Positions 45,855 through 54,317 of a stretch of 64,000 bases of DNA are shown piece after piece. Positions within the stretch are counted from its first letter, which is position 1; each line of letters begins with the position of its first letter. Both the position numbers and the translations under genes were made by a program. This DNA is from Acidobacteriota bacterium (lineage in GTDB: Bacteria > Acidobacteriota > Thermoanaerobaculia > Gp7-AA8). The stretch is from positions 1 to 64,000 of the forward strand of contig JAJXWV010000014.1 of NCBI GenBank assembly GCA_021781455.1, written 5' to 3'. The notes beneath the pieces were generated by a model. It had not been told where the DNA came from and did not search any database. It saw only the letters and a list, made by a program, of their open reading frames with translations.

Positions 45855-48443
45855 TCAGCGCGCTCGCGCGATTTGCTCGTACCGGCTTTTCACGAGAGGC
45901 AGATTCGTCCTGACGATGGGGTCCTCGGTCATGCCCCGCGCCTCCTGCCAGGTGCTGCGCGCCAGGCGCAAGGCTTCTTCGTGGCGGCCGAGGCGCTCCA
46001 GGAGGCCGGCACGCACCGACTGCACGAGCACGTCGGGACCGGAAATCCGCTGCAGCTCGGCGTCGGCGACCTGAAGGAGCGCGGCCGGATCGTCGCCCGC
46101 CGCGTACGACATCTCCAGCATCCAGTAGCGCTGGAGGTCCGGCTTGCTCGGATCGACGATTCTCCGCGCCGGGAGGGTGCCCTTCGAGCGCCACAACACG
46201 AACGATTGGAGCTCGTTGTCCGGAGTCATTTCCTCGGGATACCCGCGGCGGAACGTGCGGATCGCGTCCTCGGCCTCCCCCCAGCGTCCCTGCTCGCCGA
46301 GCGCCAGGACTTCACCCTCGAGGAACTCGTATTTGAGCCGGCCTAACGCGACCGTGGAGCCCGGCCCGAGGCCGGCGCGGTACCAGCGAATGGCCCGGTC
46401 GAGCTGGCCGCGGCGATGAAACTCGTGCGCGGCGTCGTAACAGCTGTCCGAGGGTGCCGATGACGAGAGCAGCTTTCGAAAGATCGCCTCGGCTTCATCG
46501 AAGGAACCCACGTCGATCAGGTCTTTTCCGAGCACGCGCTGGCCCCATTCGCCGAGGAGCGCGTCCTGGGCGGCGGCCGCTTCGGTCACGGCATTCCGCG
46601 CGAAAGGCACGCTGTCGGTGAACAGGCGTTCGTCGGCGAGCTTCTGGGCCTCGCGGATGGCGACGTAAGCGCGGTTGCGCGCGGCCTGCCGCTCGGCGAC
46701 AGGCCTGCTGCCCGACCCGACAAGGAAGCCGTCGTACGTCAGCCGGACTGGAGGGCCGCCGTTCAACGGGATCGTGAGAATGTGCTTGACCGGATCGGCC
46801 TGGACATTGAGCAGCTCATTCGTGAAACCGCGACGGATCAGCGCATACCAGAGCACGCTGGTGGTCGCGTCCGTGCGGTCCTCGTCCGGGCTGCAACCAA
46901 AACTGGGAGCGGTGTCACCGAGAACGTTTGCTCCCTGCCGCGTGACCGGCACAGCCGCGACGCCGTTGAACCAGCCCATGCGGTTGTTAGGCCCGAAGAT
47001 GATCGCTTCCTTCCGGCCGTCGCCGTTCACATCGATGAACCCGGCGATCCGGTGATGTCCCGAGCCCACGAAGAGGATCTGCCCGCGGTCGTTGCGCGGG
47101 TCGAACTCGTCGGTGAAGCTCGGCCAGTAATGCGCGTGCACGTAGGTGACGAAGACCCTGTCCACGCCGCTGCCGCTGACGTCGGCGGCGGTCAACACCG
47201 ACGGACCGAAGTCCGGCGAGAATTGCGGAAACATGGCGGCGGCACTCGGCAGCCGTGCCATCCGCACGACGGCGCCGCTCTGCGGGTCGAAAAACTGCAG
47301 GGTGAAGTCGCCGCGTACGTTGACATCCGGAACCGCGGCGATGAGGCGTTTTCCGCCGGGCATGCGCACCATGGCCATGAGACTCTGCAGGGCCGGGCTT
47401 CGACTCCACAGCACGCGGCCGTCGCGGGCATACGCTCGCACTGTCCCGCTGCCGGCATCCGCCAGATGGTCGAACCTCGACGCCTGCCGGGCTTGCCAGA
47501 AAAGAAGGACGCCCGCGACGCAGGCGATGACCACCACCGCGGCGACGGCCGGAAGCCATCGCAGCCGCGCCCGTACCCGCTTGCGGCGCAGGTCGCGGAG
47601 AACTTCCGCGGCCGAGCCATAGCGGTCGCGCGGATCCTTCTCCAGCAGGCGCGAGACCATGCGAGCCAGCCATCGCGGCACCTCCGGCCGCTTGGCGCGC
47701 ACGTCCGGCGCTTTCTCGAACACTCGCGCCACGACGCTGGCAATGGACATGGGCGCTTCAAATGGACGCGAACCGCTCAGCATCTCGTACATGAGGACGC
47801 CGAATGCGTAGAGGTCGGAGCTCGGCGTGGCTTCATAGCCCCTGGCCTGCTCGGGCGAGACGTAGCTCCACGTGCCGACGACCGTCTCATCCGCGGTGGC
47901 CATTGACTCGTCAGGCTCGTCGAATCGCGCCAGCCCGAAGTCGCCGAGCTTCACGGAACCGTCACTGGCCACGAGCACGTTGCTCGGCTTGACGTCGCGA
48001 TGAACGACTCCCGTACGGTGGAGCGCATCGAGCGCCTCCAGCACCTGCTGGGCGATGGTGAGGATCCTGTCGATCGGCGGGTCCTCCTGCAGCAGGTCGG
48101 CCGCGGTGCCGCCTTCCACGAGCTCCATGGTGAGATAGACCAGACCGCCGGACTGTCCGAGGTCGAAGACGCGCAGGAGGTAGGGGCTGTTGGCCTGGCG
48201 CGCACAGACGACCTCGCGGCGGAAGCGCCGCAGCCACTGATCGGTGGCTCGATCGCCCCGCAGGATCTTGATCGCCACCTCGCGTTTGAGCTCGCGATCG
48301 AAGGCGGCATAGACACGCGCCGAGCCGCCGTGGCCGAGAAGGCGGCGCAGCTCGTAACGCGAAGCGACGACCGTCCCGATATCGAACAGCGGCGGTCCGG
48401 CATCGAAACCTGGCTTCGCTGCGTCAGTCGAATCGTCGTCCAT
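45855..48443 (-). CDS. Membrane Ser/Thr protein kinase with sensor and TPR-like tail
   Basis: 862 residues. Kinase domain about 28-290: GHGGSARVYAAFDRELKREV (Gly loop, Lys in AIK), GVVHRDVKPSNVL (HRD), KLGDFGLARF (DFG), GTWSYVSPEQARG. TM helix near 310-330 (AVAAVVVIACVAGVLLFW). The outer part has propeller/FG-GAP-like strands (GFIDVNGDGRKEAIIFGPNN; FVTYVHAHY) and ends with TPR-like helices (FDEAEAIFRKLLSSS; DRAIRWYRAGLG). Likely reads an extracytoplasmic signal. Stands alone, no phosphatase nearby. Confidence 0.9.
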   Translation of the reverse strand: MDDDSTDAAKPGFDAGPPLFDIGTVVASRYELRRLLGHGGSARVYAAFDRELKREVAIKILRGDRATDQWLRRFRREVVCARQANSPYLLRVFDLGQSGGLVYLTMELVEGGTAADLLQEDPPIDRILTIAQQVLEALDALHRTGVVHRDVKPSNVLVASDGSVKLGDFGLARFDEPDESMATADETVVGTWSYVSPEQARGYEATPSSDLYAFGVLMYEMLSGSRPFEAPMSIASVVARVFEKAPDVRAKRPEVPRWLARMVSRLLEKDPRDRYGSAAEVLRDLRRKRVRARLRWLPAVAAVVVIACVAGVLLFWQARQASRFDHLADAGSGTVRAYARDGRVLWSRSPALQSLMAMVRMPGGKRLIAAVPDVNVRGDFTLQFFDPQSGAVVRMARLPSAAAMFPQFSPDFGPSVLTAADVSGSGVDRVFVTYVHAHYWPSFTDEFDPRNDRGQILFVGSGHHRIAGFIDVNGDGRKEAIIFGPNNRMGWFNGVAAVPVTRQGANVLGDTAPSFGCSPDEDRTDATTSVLWYALIRRGFTNELLNVQADPVKHILTIPLNGGPPVRLTYDGFLVGSGSRPVAERQAARNRAYVAIREAQKLADERLFTDSVPFARNAVTEAAAAQDALLGEWGQRVLGKDLIDVGSFDEAEAIFRKLLSSSAPSDSCYDAAHEFHRRGQLDRAIRWYRAGLGPGSTVALGRLKYEFLEGEVLALGEQGRWGEAEDAIRTFRRGYPEEMTPDNELQSFVLWRSKGTLPARRIVDPSKPDLQRYWMLEMSYAAGDDPAALLQVADAELQRISGPDVLVQSVRAGLLERLGRHEEALRLARSTWQEARGMTEDPIVRTNLPLVKSRYEQIARAR

Positions 48444-48497
48444 GACCCGAAGTTGTTGATTCTATGGGAGTCGGGGCAGCCACCGCGCCATGAGGGG

Positions 48498-48600
48498 GGC
48501 ACGAGGTCACGGGGTCACGAGGTTGCGAGGTCTCGAGGTGCGCGCCGCGAAGATTGAATGCTTGCCTCGTGACCTCGTGACCTCGCGACCTCGCGACCGC
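48498..48600. repeat. GACCTCGTGACC word repeats, inverted pair
   Basis: CACGAGGTCACGGGGTCACGAGG followed downstream by CCTCGTGACCTCGTGACCTC, i.e. the same words on both strands around a 20-30 bp spacer. Related to 38079-38150. Lies between the divergent kinase and DDAH genes. Confidence 0.8.
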
Positions 48601-48608
48601 TCATAGAA

Positions 48609-49373
48609 TTGACCGTGCCCATTGCCATCACGCGAGCCGTGAGCCCCCGCATCGTCGATTGCGAGCTGACGTTCCGCGAGCGCGTTCCGATCGATTACGC
48701 CCGCACAATCGCCCAGCACCACGCCTACGAACAGGCGCTCCGGCGCCTCGGCTGCACGATCGTCCATGCCCCGGAGCTGCCCGAGGCGGCCGACGGTGTC
48801 TTCGTGGAGGACGCGGCCATCCTCCTCGACGAGATCGCAATCGTCACGCGTCCGGGCGCGGAGTCGCGACGATGCGAGACCGGGAGCATCGCCGGACTGC
48901 TCGAGAAGTACCGCCCCGTTCACCGCATCGTCGAGCCCGGTTGCATCGACGGCGGCGACGTGCTGCGCATCGGACGGGCCCTGTACGTCGGCCGGTCGAA
49001 GCGCACCAACGACTCCGGGATCGAGCAGCTCCGCGCCGTCGTCGCGCCGCACGGCTACGAGGTCGTGGCGACATCGTTCCGCGGCTGCCTTCATCTCAAG
49101 TCCGCCGCAACGTACGCCGGCGTGCTCCTGTTCAATCCCGAGTTTGTGCAGGCCGCACTCTTCGGTGAAATCGAGGCCGTCGCCGTCGACCCGTCCGAGC
49201 CCGACGCCGCGAACGCATTGCTCATCGGGGAGACGATCATGATGTCGTCATCATGGCCGCGGACGCGGGCACGGCTGGAGAGACGCGGCCTACGCGTGAT
49301 CACAGTCGACGCCGATGAGCTGGAGAAGGCCGAATCGGGCGTGACGTGCTGCAGCCTGGTGTTCGACGCGTAG
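48609..49373 (+). CDS. Dimethylargininase / amidinotransferase-fold protein (DDAH-like)
   Basis: 254 residues from TTG (or 252 from the GTG two codons on). Guanidine-modifying-enzyme fold: ADGVFVEDAAILLDEIAIVT, CIDGGDVLRIGRALYVGRSK with the RTN that follows, catalytic His in FRGCLHLKSAATYAG, and catalytic Cys near the end in SGVTCCSLVFDA. Hydrolyses methylarginine-type substrates to citrulline plus amine. No operon partner. Confidence 0.88.
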   Translation: MTVPIAITRAVSPRIVDCELTFRERVPIDYARTIAQHHAYEQALRRLGCTIVHAPELPEAADGVFVEDAAILLDEIAIVTRPGAESRRCETGSIAGLLEKYRPVHRIVEPGCIDGGDVLRIGRALYVGRSKRTNDSGIEQLRAVVAPHGYEVVATSFRGCLHLKSAATYAGVLLFNPEFVQAALFGEIEAVAVDPSEPDAANALLIGETIMMSSSWPRTRARLERRGLRVITVDADELEKAESGVTCCSLVFDA

Positions 49374-49384
49374 TGGTACCGCCG

Positions 49385-49645
49385 TCACTCTGAGCCGGCG
49401 GAGCCGCCCCCGGCGGCGTAGCGCGGCGAAGAGTCTCTTACCGGGACGATTTGCAGGCTGGAGACTCTTCGCCGCGCTACGCCGCTCCCCGCAACTACCC
49501 GGAAGGCGTATGAGGGGTCTCGTCCTGAACGAGAACGAGACCCCTCGCCCCGGCCCTCTCCCCGCTGCGGCGGGGAGAGGGGGAACGATCGAACGTTTCT
49601 TCTCTCCGGTGTCGCGCCTGCGCGATTCGAATGCTCGGGATGACA
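49385..49645. repeat. Two interspersed repeat types in tandem
   Basis: 49385-49493: GGCGAAGAGTCTCTTACCGG..GAGACTCTTCGCC, a hairpin block that recurs at about 60255-60330. 49500-49645: full copy of the GC-hairpin element found at 45625 and 54105. No gene between 49374 and 49738. Confidence 0.9.
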
Positions 49646-49738
49646 AGGGCCCTGGGCTCCCGGATCTCCCCGCTCGCCGCTGAGCGTGTCACAATCCGCG
49701 ACTGGGCCTTCCGAGCCGCGAACTGCTGAGGACACTTC

Positions 49739-51949
49739 ATGAAAAGACTCCTTCTCGTTTTTCTCATCGCCTGCGCGCCGTTCGCAGCGCAGGCCACGAC
49801 CGCGAAGAATCGTCAGGAGGTCGCCGCCTGGGAGCGGCGCGCGAAGAACGTCGAGATCGTCCGCGACGACTGGGGCATCGCCCATGTCTTCGGCAGGAGC
49901 GACGCCGACGCCGTCTTCGGGATGATCTACGCGCAGGCCGAGGACGACTTCAACCGCGTGGAGCGGAACTACCTGCTCTCGATGGGGCGGCTGGCGGAAG
50001 CGGAGGGCGAGGGAGAGATCTATCGCGACCTGCGCATGAAGCTCTTCATCGATCCTGCCGACATGAAGGCGAAGTACCGGCAGAGCCCCGCCTGGCTGAA
50101 GGCGCTGATGAACGCCTGGGCCGACGGTTTGAACTTCTACCTCTACAAGCATCCCGAGGTCAGGCCGCGGGTGATCACGCGATTCGAGCCGTGGATGGCG
50201 CTCACCTTCAGCGAGGGCAGCATCGGCGGCGACATCGAGCAGATCAACCTCGCCTCTCTCCAGGCGTTTTACGGGAAAGAGGCGACGACAGGCACGGCGG
50301 GCGGCGCTCCGCGCTCCGCGGTCGCAAGCTCGACGATCGCCGACTTCGTCGAACCGACCGGTTCTAACGGCATCGCCATCGCCCCGTCGAACACGGCCGA
50401 CCATCACGCCCTCCTCCTGATCAACCCGCACACGTCGTTCTTCTTCCGCTCCGAGCTGCAGATGGCCAGCAAGGAAGGCCTCGACGCCTACGGCGCCGTG
50501 ACGTGGGGACAGTTCTTCATCTACCAGGGTTTCAACACGCACACCGGCTGGATGCACACCTCGAGCGGCGTCGACAACATCGACGAGTACCTGGAGACGG
50601 TCACGAAGAAAGGCGACCGCTTCTATTACAAGTACGGCAGCGAAGAGCGGCCGCTGAAGACCGGCACGATCACCGTCCCTTACAAGACCGCCGGCGGGAT
50701 GGCGAAGAAAGTCTTCACCGTTTATCGGACGCACCACGGCCCCATCGTCCGCGAAGCGGATGGCAAGTGGATCAGCGTGCGCCTGATGCAGGACCCCATG
50801 CACGCCCTGATTCAGTCGTACAGCCGCACCAAGTCGACGGACTACAAGTCGTTTCTGAAGACGATGGAGCTGCACACGAACTCGTCGAACAACACCATCT
50901 TCGCCGACGCGAACGGAGACATCGCCTACTTCCACTCCGACTTCATCCCGCGGCGCGACACGCACTTCGACTGGACCAAACCGGTCGACGGCAGCAACCC
51001 GGCCACGGAATGGCACGGCGTGCTCACCATTGCCGAGACGCCCCGCCTCCTCAATCCGCCTAACGGATGGATCTACAACAGCAACAACTGGCCGTGGTCC
51101 GCGGCCGGCCCCGACAGCCCGAAACGGGCCGACTTTCCGCCTTACGTCGAGCGCGGATACGAGGAAACGCCGCGCGGCTACCACGCCCTGAGGGTCCTTC
51201 CGGGAAAGAAGGACTTCACCCTCGACTCTCTCATCGCCGCGGCGTTCGACAGCTACCTGCCGGAGTTCGACCAGCTTCTGCCGCCGCTTCTCGCGGACTA
51301 CGACGCACTGCCGTCGACAGACCCGCTCAAGGCGAAAGTGTCCGGGCAGATCGAGGTGCTGCGCAACTGGGACCGCCGCTGGTCGGTGAGCTCCGTCCCC
51401 ACCGCCCTGGCCGTCTTCTGGGCCGAAGACCTCGGGCGCCGCGTCGCCGCCGAAGCGAAGAAGGCCGGCATGACCGCCGACGACTACTCCGCCACGAAGG
51501 CGACGCCGCAGCAGCGGCTGGAGGCGCTGGCCTCAGCGTCCGACAAGCTCGCCGCCGATTTCGGAAGCTGGAAGACGCCGTGGGGCGAGATCAACCGGTT
51601 CCAGCGCCTGACCGACGACATCGAGCCGAAGTTCGACGACTCCAAGCCGAGCATCCCGGTCGGCTTTACCTCTTCGCGCTGGGGATCGCTGGCCTCGTTC
51701 GGCGCGCGCGCCTATCCCGGGACGAAGAAGTGGTACGGCACGAGCGGCAACAGCTTCGTGGCCGTGATCGACTTCGGCAAACGGGTCGAGGCCCGCGCGG
51801 TCACGGCCGGCGGCGAGAGCGGCCATCCCGGTTCGCCGCACTTCGACGACGAGGCCGTGCGCTACGCGACCGGCAACCTCCGCGAGGTCTACTTCTACCG
51901 CGATCAGCTGAAAGGGCACACGGAACGGACGTACCACCCGGGGGAGTGA
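49739..51949 (+). CDS. Penicillin acylase family protein (Ntn hydrolase)
   Basis: 736 residues. Signal peptide MKRLLLVFLIACAPFAAQA; alpha chain with VEIVRDDWGIAHVFGRSDAD, AVFGMIYAQAEDDFNRVERN; autocleavage site before Ser209 in PTGSNGIAIAPSNTADHHAL; beta chain with GWMHTSSGVDNIDEYLET and RTHHGPIVREADGKW. Ser209 becomes the N-terminal nucleophile. Such enzymes cleave amides, e.g. acyl-homoserine lactones or beta-lactam side chains; substrate unknown. Periplasmic. Confidence 0.92.
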   Translation: MKRLLLVFLIACAPFAAQATTAKNRQEVAAWERRAKNVEIVRDDWGIAHVFGRSDADAVFGMIYAQAEDDFNRVERNYLLSMGRLAEAEGEGEIYRDLRMKLFIDPADMKAKYRQSPAWLKALMNAWADGLNFYLYKHPEVRPRVITRFEPWMALTFSEGSIGGDIEQINLASLQAFYGKEATTGTAGGAPRSAVASSTIADFVEPTGSNGIAIAPSNTADHHALLLINPHTSFFFRSELQMASKEGLDAYGAVTWGQFFIYQGFNTHTGWMHTSSGVDNIDEYLETVTKKGDRFYYKYGSEERPLKTGTITVPYKTAGGMAKKVFTVYRTHHGPIVREADGKWISVRLMQDPMHALIQSYSRTKSTDYKSFLKTMELHTNSSNNTIFADANGDIAYFHSDFIPRRDTHFDWTKPVDGSNPATEWHGVLTIAETPRLLNPPNGWIYNSNNWPWSAAGPDSPKRADFPPYVERGYEETPRGYHALRVLPGKKDFTLDSLIAAAFDSYLPEFDQLLPPLLADYDALPSTDPLKAKVSGQIEVLRNWDRRWSVSSVPTALAVFWAEDLGRRVAAEAKKAGMTADDYSATKATPQQRLEALASASDKLAADFGSWKTPWGEINRFQRLTDDIEPKFDDSKPSIPVGFTSSRWGSLASFGARAYPGTKKWYGTSGNSFVAVIDFGKRVEARAVTAGGESGHPGSPHFDDEAVRYATGNLREVYFYRDQLKGHTERTYHPGE

Positions 51950-51984
51950 GCCGGGCCGGTTCCCCCGTCGCTTGGGAAACAGGC

Positions 51985-52430
51985 TGAGAGCCGCCGAGGG
52001 CGCCTAGTCGAGGCGGCGGAGCCGAGGCCGCTTTGTCGAGGCGGCGGAGCCGCCGACAGAATTTAGCGGCGGCCGTCAGGCCGCCGTGCGATTACCCAAC
52101 CCAGCGTTCGAGCGCGCAAAGCGCGCGACAGATCATCGTTGTCAGCCTTCTGTCGGGCACTTCGTGCCCTCTTACGCCGCCGCGATCGCCGTGTCCGGCG
52201 GCCTGACGGCCGCCGCTAAATTCTTACGGCGGCTCCGCCGCCTGTCGAACCAACAAGATCGGGGCCCACACCTCGAATCAGCCTAACGGCTCACTTCGAT
52301 GCTGGCACTCCGGAGTTGTGAGACAGCTGGGGACCTATGACTCATAGGATCCGTCCCGTCGGTCTCATCCGTACTATCCGTCTCATCGGTCCCATCCGAC
52401 CCACCTGCTCCCATCTGTCCCGGCGGTCCA
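51985..52430. repeat. Palindromic units and CCCATCCGT word repeats
   Basis: GGCGGCC..GGCCGCC blocks at 52061-52085 (inverted) and 52197-52224 (direct), with CGAGGCGGCGGAGCCG repeats and GGGCACTTCGTGCCC. From about 52340 to 52430, GTCTCATCCGTCCCATCGG-like words repeat. No gene is supported in 51950-52454. Confidence 0.85.
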
Positions 52431-52454
52431 TCATTCGTCATACTGCACATCACC

Positions 52455-53222
52455 ATGACCGAGCACGCTTCTTCGGCGCCACCGAGCGATGTTCCCGAGC
52501 CGAGCCACGCCGAGCGCGCGCGGACGCTTTTGGCGGCCGAGAGCGTCGGCACGCTGGCGACGCAATCGACTCGGCACCCCGGCTGGCCGTTTGCCTCGGT
52601 CATGCCGTATGCGCTGATGGCGGACGGCTCGCCGCTGTTCCTGATCAGCGGAATGGCCATTCACACGCAGAACCTCGTCGCCGATCCGCGAGCCAGCCTG
52701 CTGGTGATGCAGAGCGGCAGCGGCTCCGATCCGCTCGGCGCGCCACGGGCCACGCTTCTCGGTCATGCGCGCCGGGTCGATCACGCCGGCGAGGCCGCAC
52801 GGCAGGCGTATCTCGATCGCCACCCTTCGGCGCGGCACTGGATCGGCTTTTCCGATTTCTCGTTCTTTCAGCTCGAGGTGACACACCTCTATTTCGTCGG
52901 CGGCTTCGGCGTCATGGGGTGGGTCGGCGCGGAAGATTACGCGCTGGCCGCGCCCGATCCTCTCGCCGCCGTGGCGGCGGGAATCATGGATCACATGAAT
53001 GCCGAGCATGCGGACGCGCTGCGCGAGATCGCCCGGCATTTCGCCGGGCTCGACGCGGAGGAGGCGACCATGGTCGCGTGCGACCGCCTCGGATTCGTCG
53101 TCCGCGCCCGGACTGCGCAAGGGATGAAAGGGGCGCGCATCCCGTTCCCGCGGGAGGTCCGTTCCAGCGATCAGGCGCGGGAGGTGCTGGTCGCAATGAC
53201 CCGCGAAGCGCGAAAGGGATAG
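52455..53222 (+). CDS. HugZ-type pyridoxamine-oxidase-fold protein with DUF2470
   Basis: 255 residues. FMN-binding split-barrel (ARTLLAAESVGTLATQSTRH, PLFLISGMAIHTQNLVADPR, ASLLVMQSGS, LEVTHLYFVGGFGVMGWVGA) then a DUF2470 domain (GIMDHMNAEHADALREIARH). Proteins of this layout bind heme or flavin; HugZ degrades heme. The DHMNxEH motif holds the usual His ligands. The 73-aa gene follows after 6 bp. Confidence 0.88.
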   Translation: MTEHASSAPPSDVPEPSHAERARTLLAAESVGTLATQSTRHPGWPFASVMPYALMADGSPLFLISGMAIHTQNLVADPRASLLVMQSGSGSDPLGAPRATLLGHARRVDHAGEAARQAYLDRHPSARHWIGFSDFSFFQLEVTHLYFVGGFGVMGWVGAEDYALAAPDPLAAVAAGIMDHMNAEHADALREIARHFAGLDAEEATMVACDRLGFVVRARTAQGMKGARIPFPREVRSSDQAREVLVAMTREARKG

Positions 53223-53228
53223 GCGATC

Positions 53229-53450
53229 ATGCAGGCACTCTCGATGCGGCTGTTGCGAGTCTTCGGCGAGCTCGGCAAGGAACGGCTGGACCTTCACACG
53301 CTTCTCGAGGCCGCCGGCAACGACCCAGCCGAGCGACGGCGCGCACTCGATGCCATCGAGGAGCTCAAGCGCGACGGCATGCTCGAGGAGCGCAGCGGCG
53401 ACTTCTACGCCCTCACCGCGAAAGCGAAGGCTGTGATCCAGATTGCGTGA
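53229..53450 (+). CDS. Small winged-helix-like protein
   Basis: 73 residues. MRLLRVFGELGKERLDLHTL, LEAAGNDPAERRRALDAIEE, LKRDGMLEERSGDFYALTAK follows the H-H-wing order of a small winged helix (recognition helix, then a Gly-Asp beta turn). Co-transcribed with the HugZ-like gene. No family name known to me. Confidence 0.65.
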   Translation: MQALSMRLLRVFGELGKERLDLHTLLEAAGNDPAERRRALDAIEELKRDGMLEERSGDFYALTAKAKAVIQIA

Positions 53451-53478
53451 GCCCGGAATACTCGCCGGCCGTCCCGCC

Positions 53479-53508
53479 TTGACCTAGTCGTACGACATTC
53501 CGTACGAT
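53479..53508 (+). promoter_or_regulatory. Promoter and palindromic operator of Phd/Txe module
   Basis: TTGACC (53479-53484), 18-bp spacer, TACGAT (53503-53508). The palindromes TCGTACGA (53488-53495) and CGTACG (53501-53506) lie in the spacer and over the -10. The predicted start of transcription is only about 6 bases before the ATG at 53520. Confidence 0.6.
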
Positions 53509-53519
53509 TGAGCCCGACC

Positions 53520-53762
53520 ATGAAGACCGTCACCGCCAGTGAAGCTCGCGCGAATCTCTACAAACTGCTCGACGAGGCCGCGGTCACGAGCGAGCCGGTC
53601 CAGATCACCGGCAAGCGCGCCAACGCCGTTCTGGTCTCGATGGACGACTGGCGAGCGATCCAGGAAACGCTCTATCTCCTCTCCATTCCCGGCATGCGCG
53701 CCTCCATCAGGAAGGGGCTGGCCACGCCGGTTAAAAAGTGCCTGGAGTCGCTCGACTGGTGA
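53520..53762 (+). CDS. Phd/YefM-family antitoxin
   Basis: 80 residues from the ATG at 53520. MKTVTASEARANLYKLLDEA, AVTSEPVQITGKRANAVLVS, MDDWRAIQETLYLLSIPGMR is a textbook YefM/Phd sequence. Neutralises the Txe-type toxin encoded next and represses the operon. GTGA overlap with the toxin gene. Confidence 0.93.
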   Translation: MKTVTASEARANLYKLLDEAAVTSEPVQITGKRANAVLVSMDDWRAIQETLYLLSIPGMRASIRKGLATPVKKCLESLDW

Positions 53763-54025
53763 GGGCCTGGCGGATCGTCTTCACGCCGCAGGCCGCTAAA
53801 GACGCGAAGAAGCTGAGCCGCTCCGGCCTCAAGCCGAAGGCCGAAGCCCTTCTCGACATCCTGCGCAGTGATCCCTTCCAGTCGCCTCCTCCGTTCGAGA
53901 AACTTCTCGGCGATCTCGCTGGTGCATTTTCGCGGCGCATCAACATCCAGCACCGGCTGGTGTACCAGGTGCTCCGCCGCGAGCGGATCGTGAAGGTTCT
54001 GCGGATGTGGACGCACTACGAGTGA
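53759..54025 (+). CDS. Txe/YoeB-family mRNA interferase toxin
   Basis: 88 residues from the GTG that overlaps the antitoxin stop. WRIVFTPQAAKDAKKLSRSG, LLDILRSDPFQSPPPFEKLL, GAFSRRINIQHRLVYQVLRR, VKVLRMWTHYE: the RRINxQHRLVY and final H-Y are the YoeB catalytic and ribosome-binding residues. Ribosome-dependent RNase. Confidence 0.92.
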   Translation: MRAWRIVFTPQAAKDAKKLSRSGLKPKAEALLDILRSDPFQSPPPFEKLLGDLAGAFSRRINIQHRLVYQVLRRERIVKVLRMWTHYE

Positions 54026-54104
54026 GGAACAGGCGGATGGGACCGATGTACGCCGCTCACTAACGCTTCCAAGAAACACCCAGTGTTCATGCGGCTCTAG
54101 CGCT

Positions 54105-54245
54105 CGTTGCCCTTCTCCCCGCCGCAGCGGGGAGAAGGTGCCGAAGGCGGATGAGGGGTCTCCTTTTGGAACGACAACGAGACCCCTCACCCCGGCCCTC
54201 TCCCCGCTGCGGCGGGGAGAGGGGGAACGATCGGGCGTTTCTTCT
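54105..54245. repeat. GC-hairpin interspersed element, full copy
   Basis: CCTTCTCCCCGCCGCAGCGG..GAGAAGG and CCCTCTCCCCGCTGCGGCGG..GAGAGGG hairpins joined by GGGGTCTCCTTTTGG..GAGACCCC. Same architecture as at 45625 and 49500. Confidence 0.9.
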
Positions 54246-54259
54246 CGCATCCGGTCGGT

Positions 54260-54296
54260 AAAAACAAAGAAACGGCCACCCGAAGGTGGCCGTTTC
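54260..54296 (-). terminator. Rho-independent terminator of M13 peptidase gene
   Basis: On the minus strand GAAACGGCCACC, loop TTCG, GGTGGCCGTTTC, then TTTGTTTTT. Perfect 12-bp stem with U-rich tail, 22 bp after the peptidase stop. Confidence 0.95.
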
Positions 54297-54317
54297 GTCG
54301 AACCGCGGAAGAACCAG

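Noticed and set aside
49385..51184. 599-aa minus-strand reading opposite the penicillin acylase gene
   Set aside because: Antisense shadow; the plus strand has signal peptide and Ntn-hydrolase motifs.
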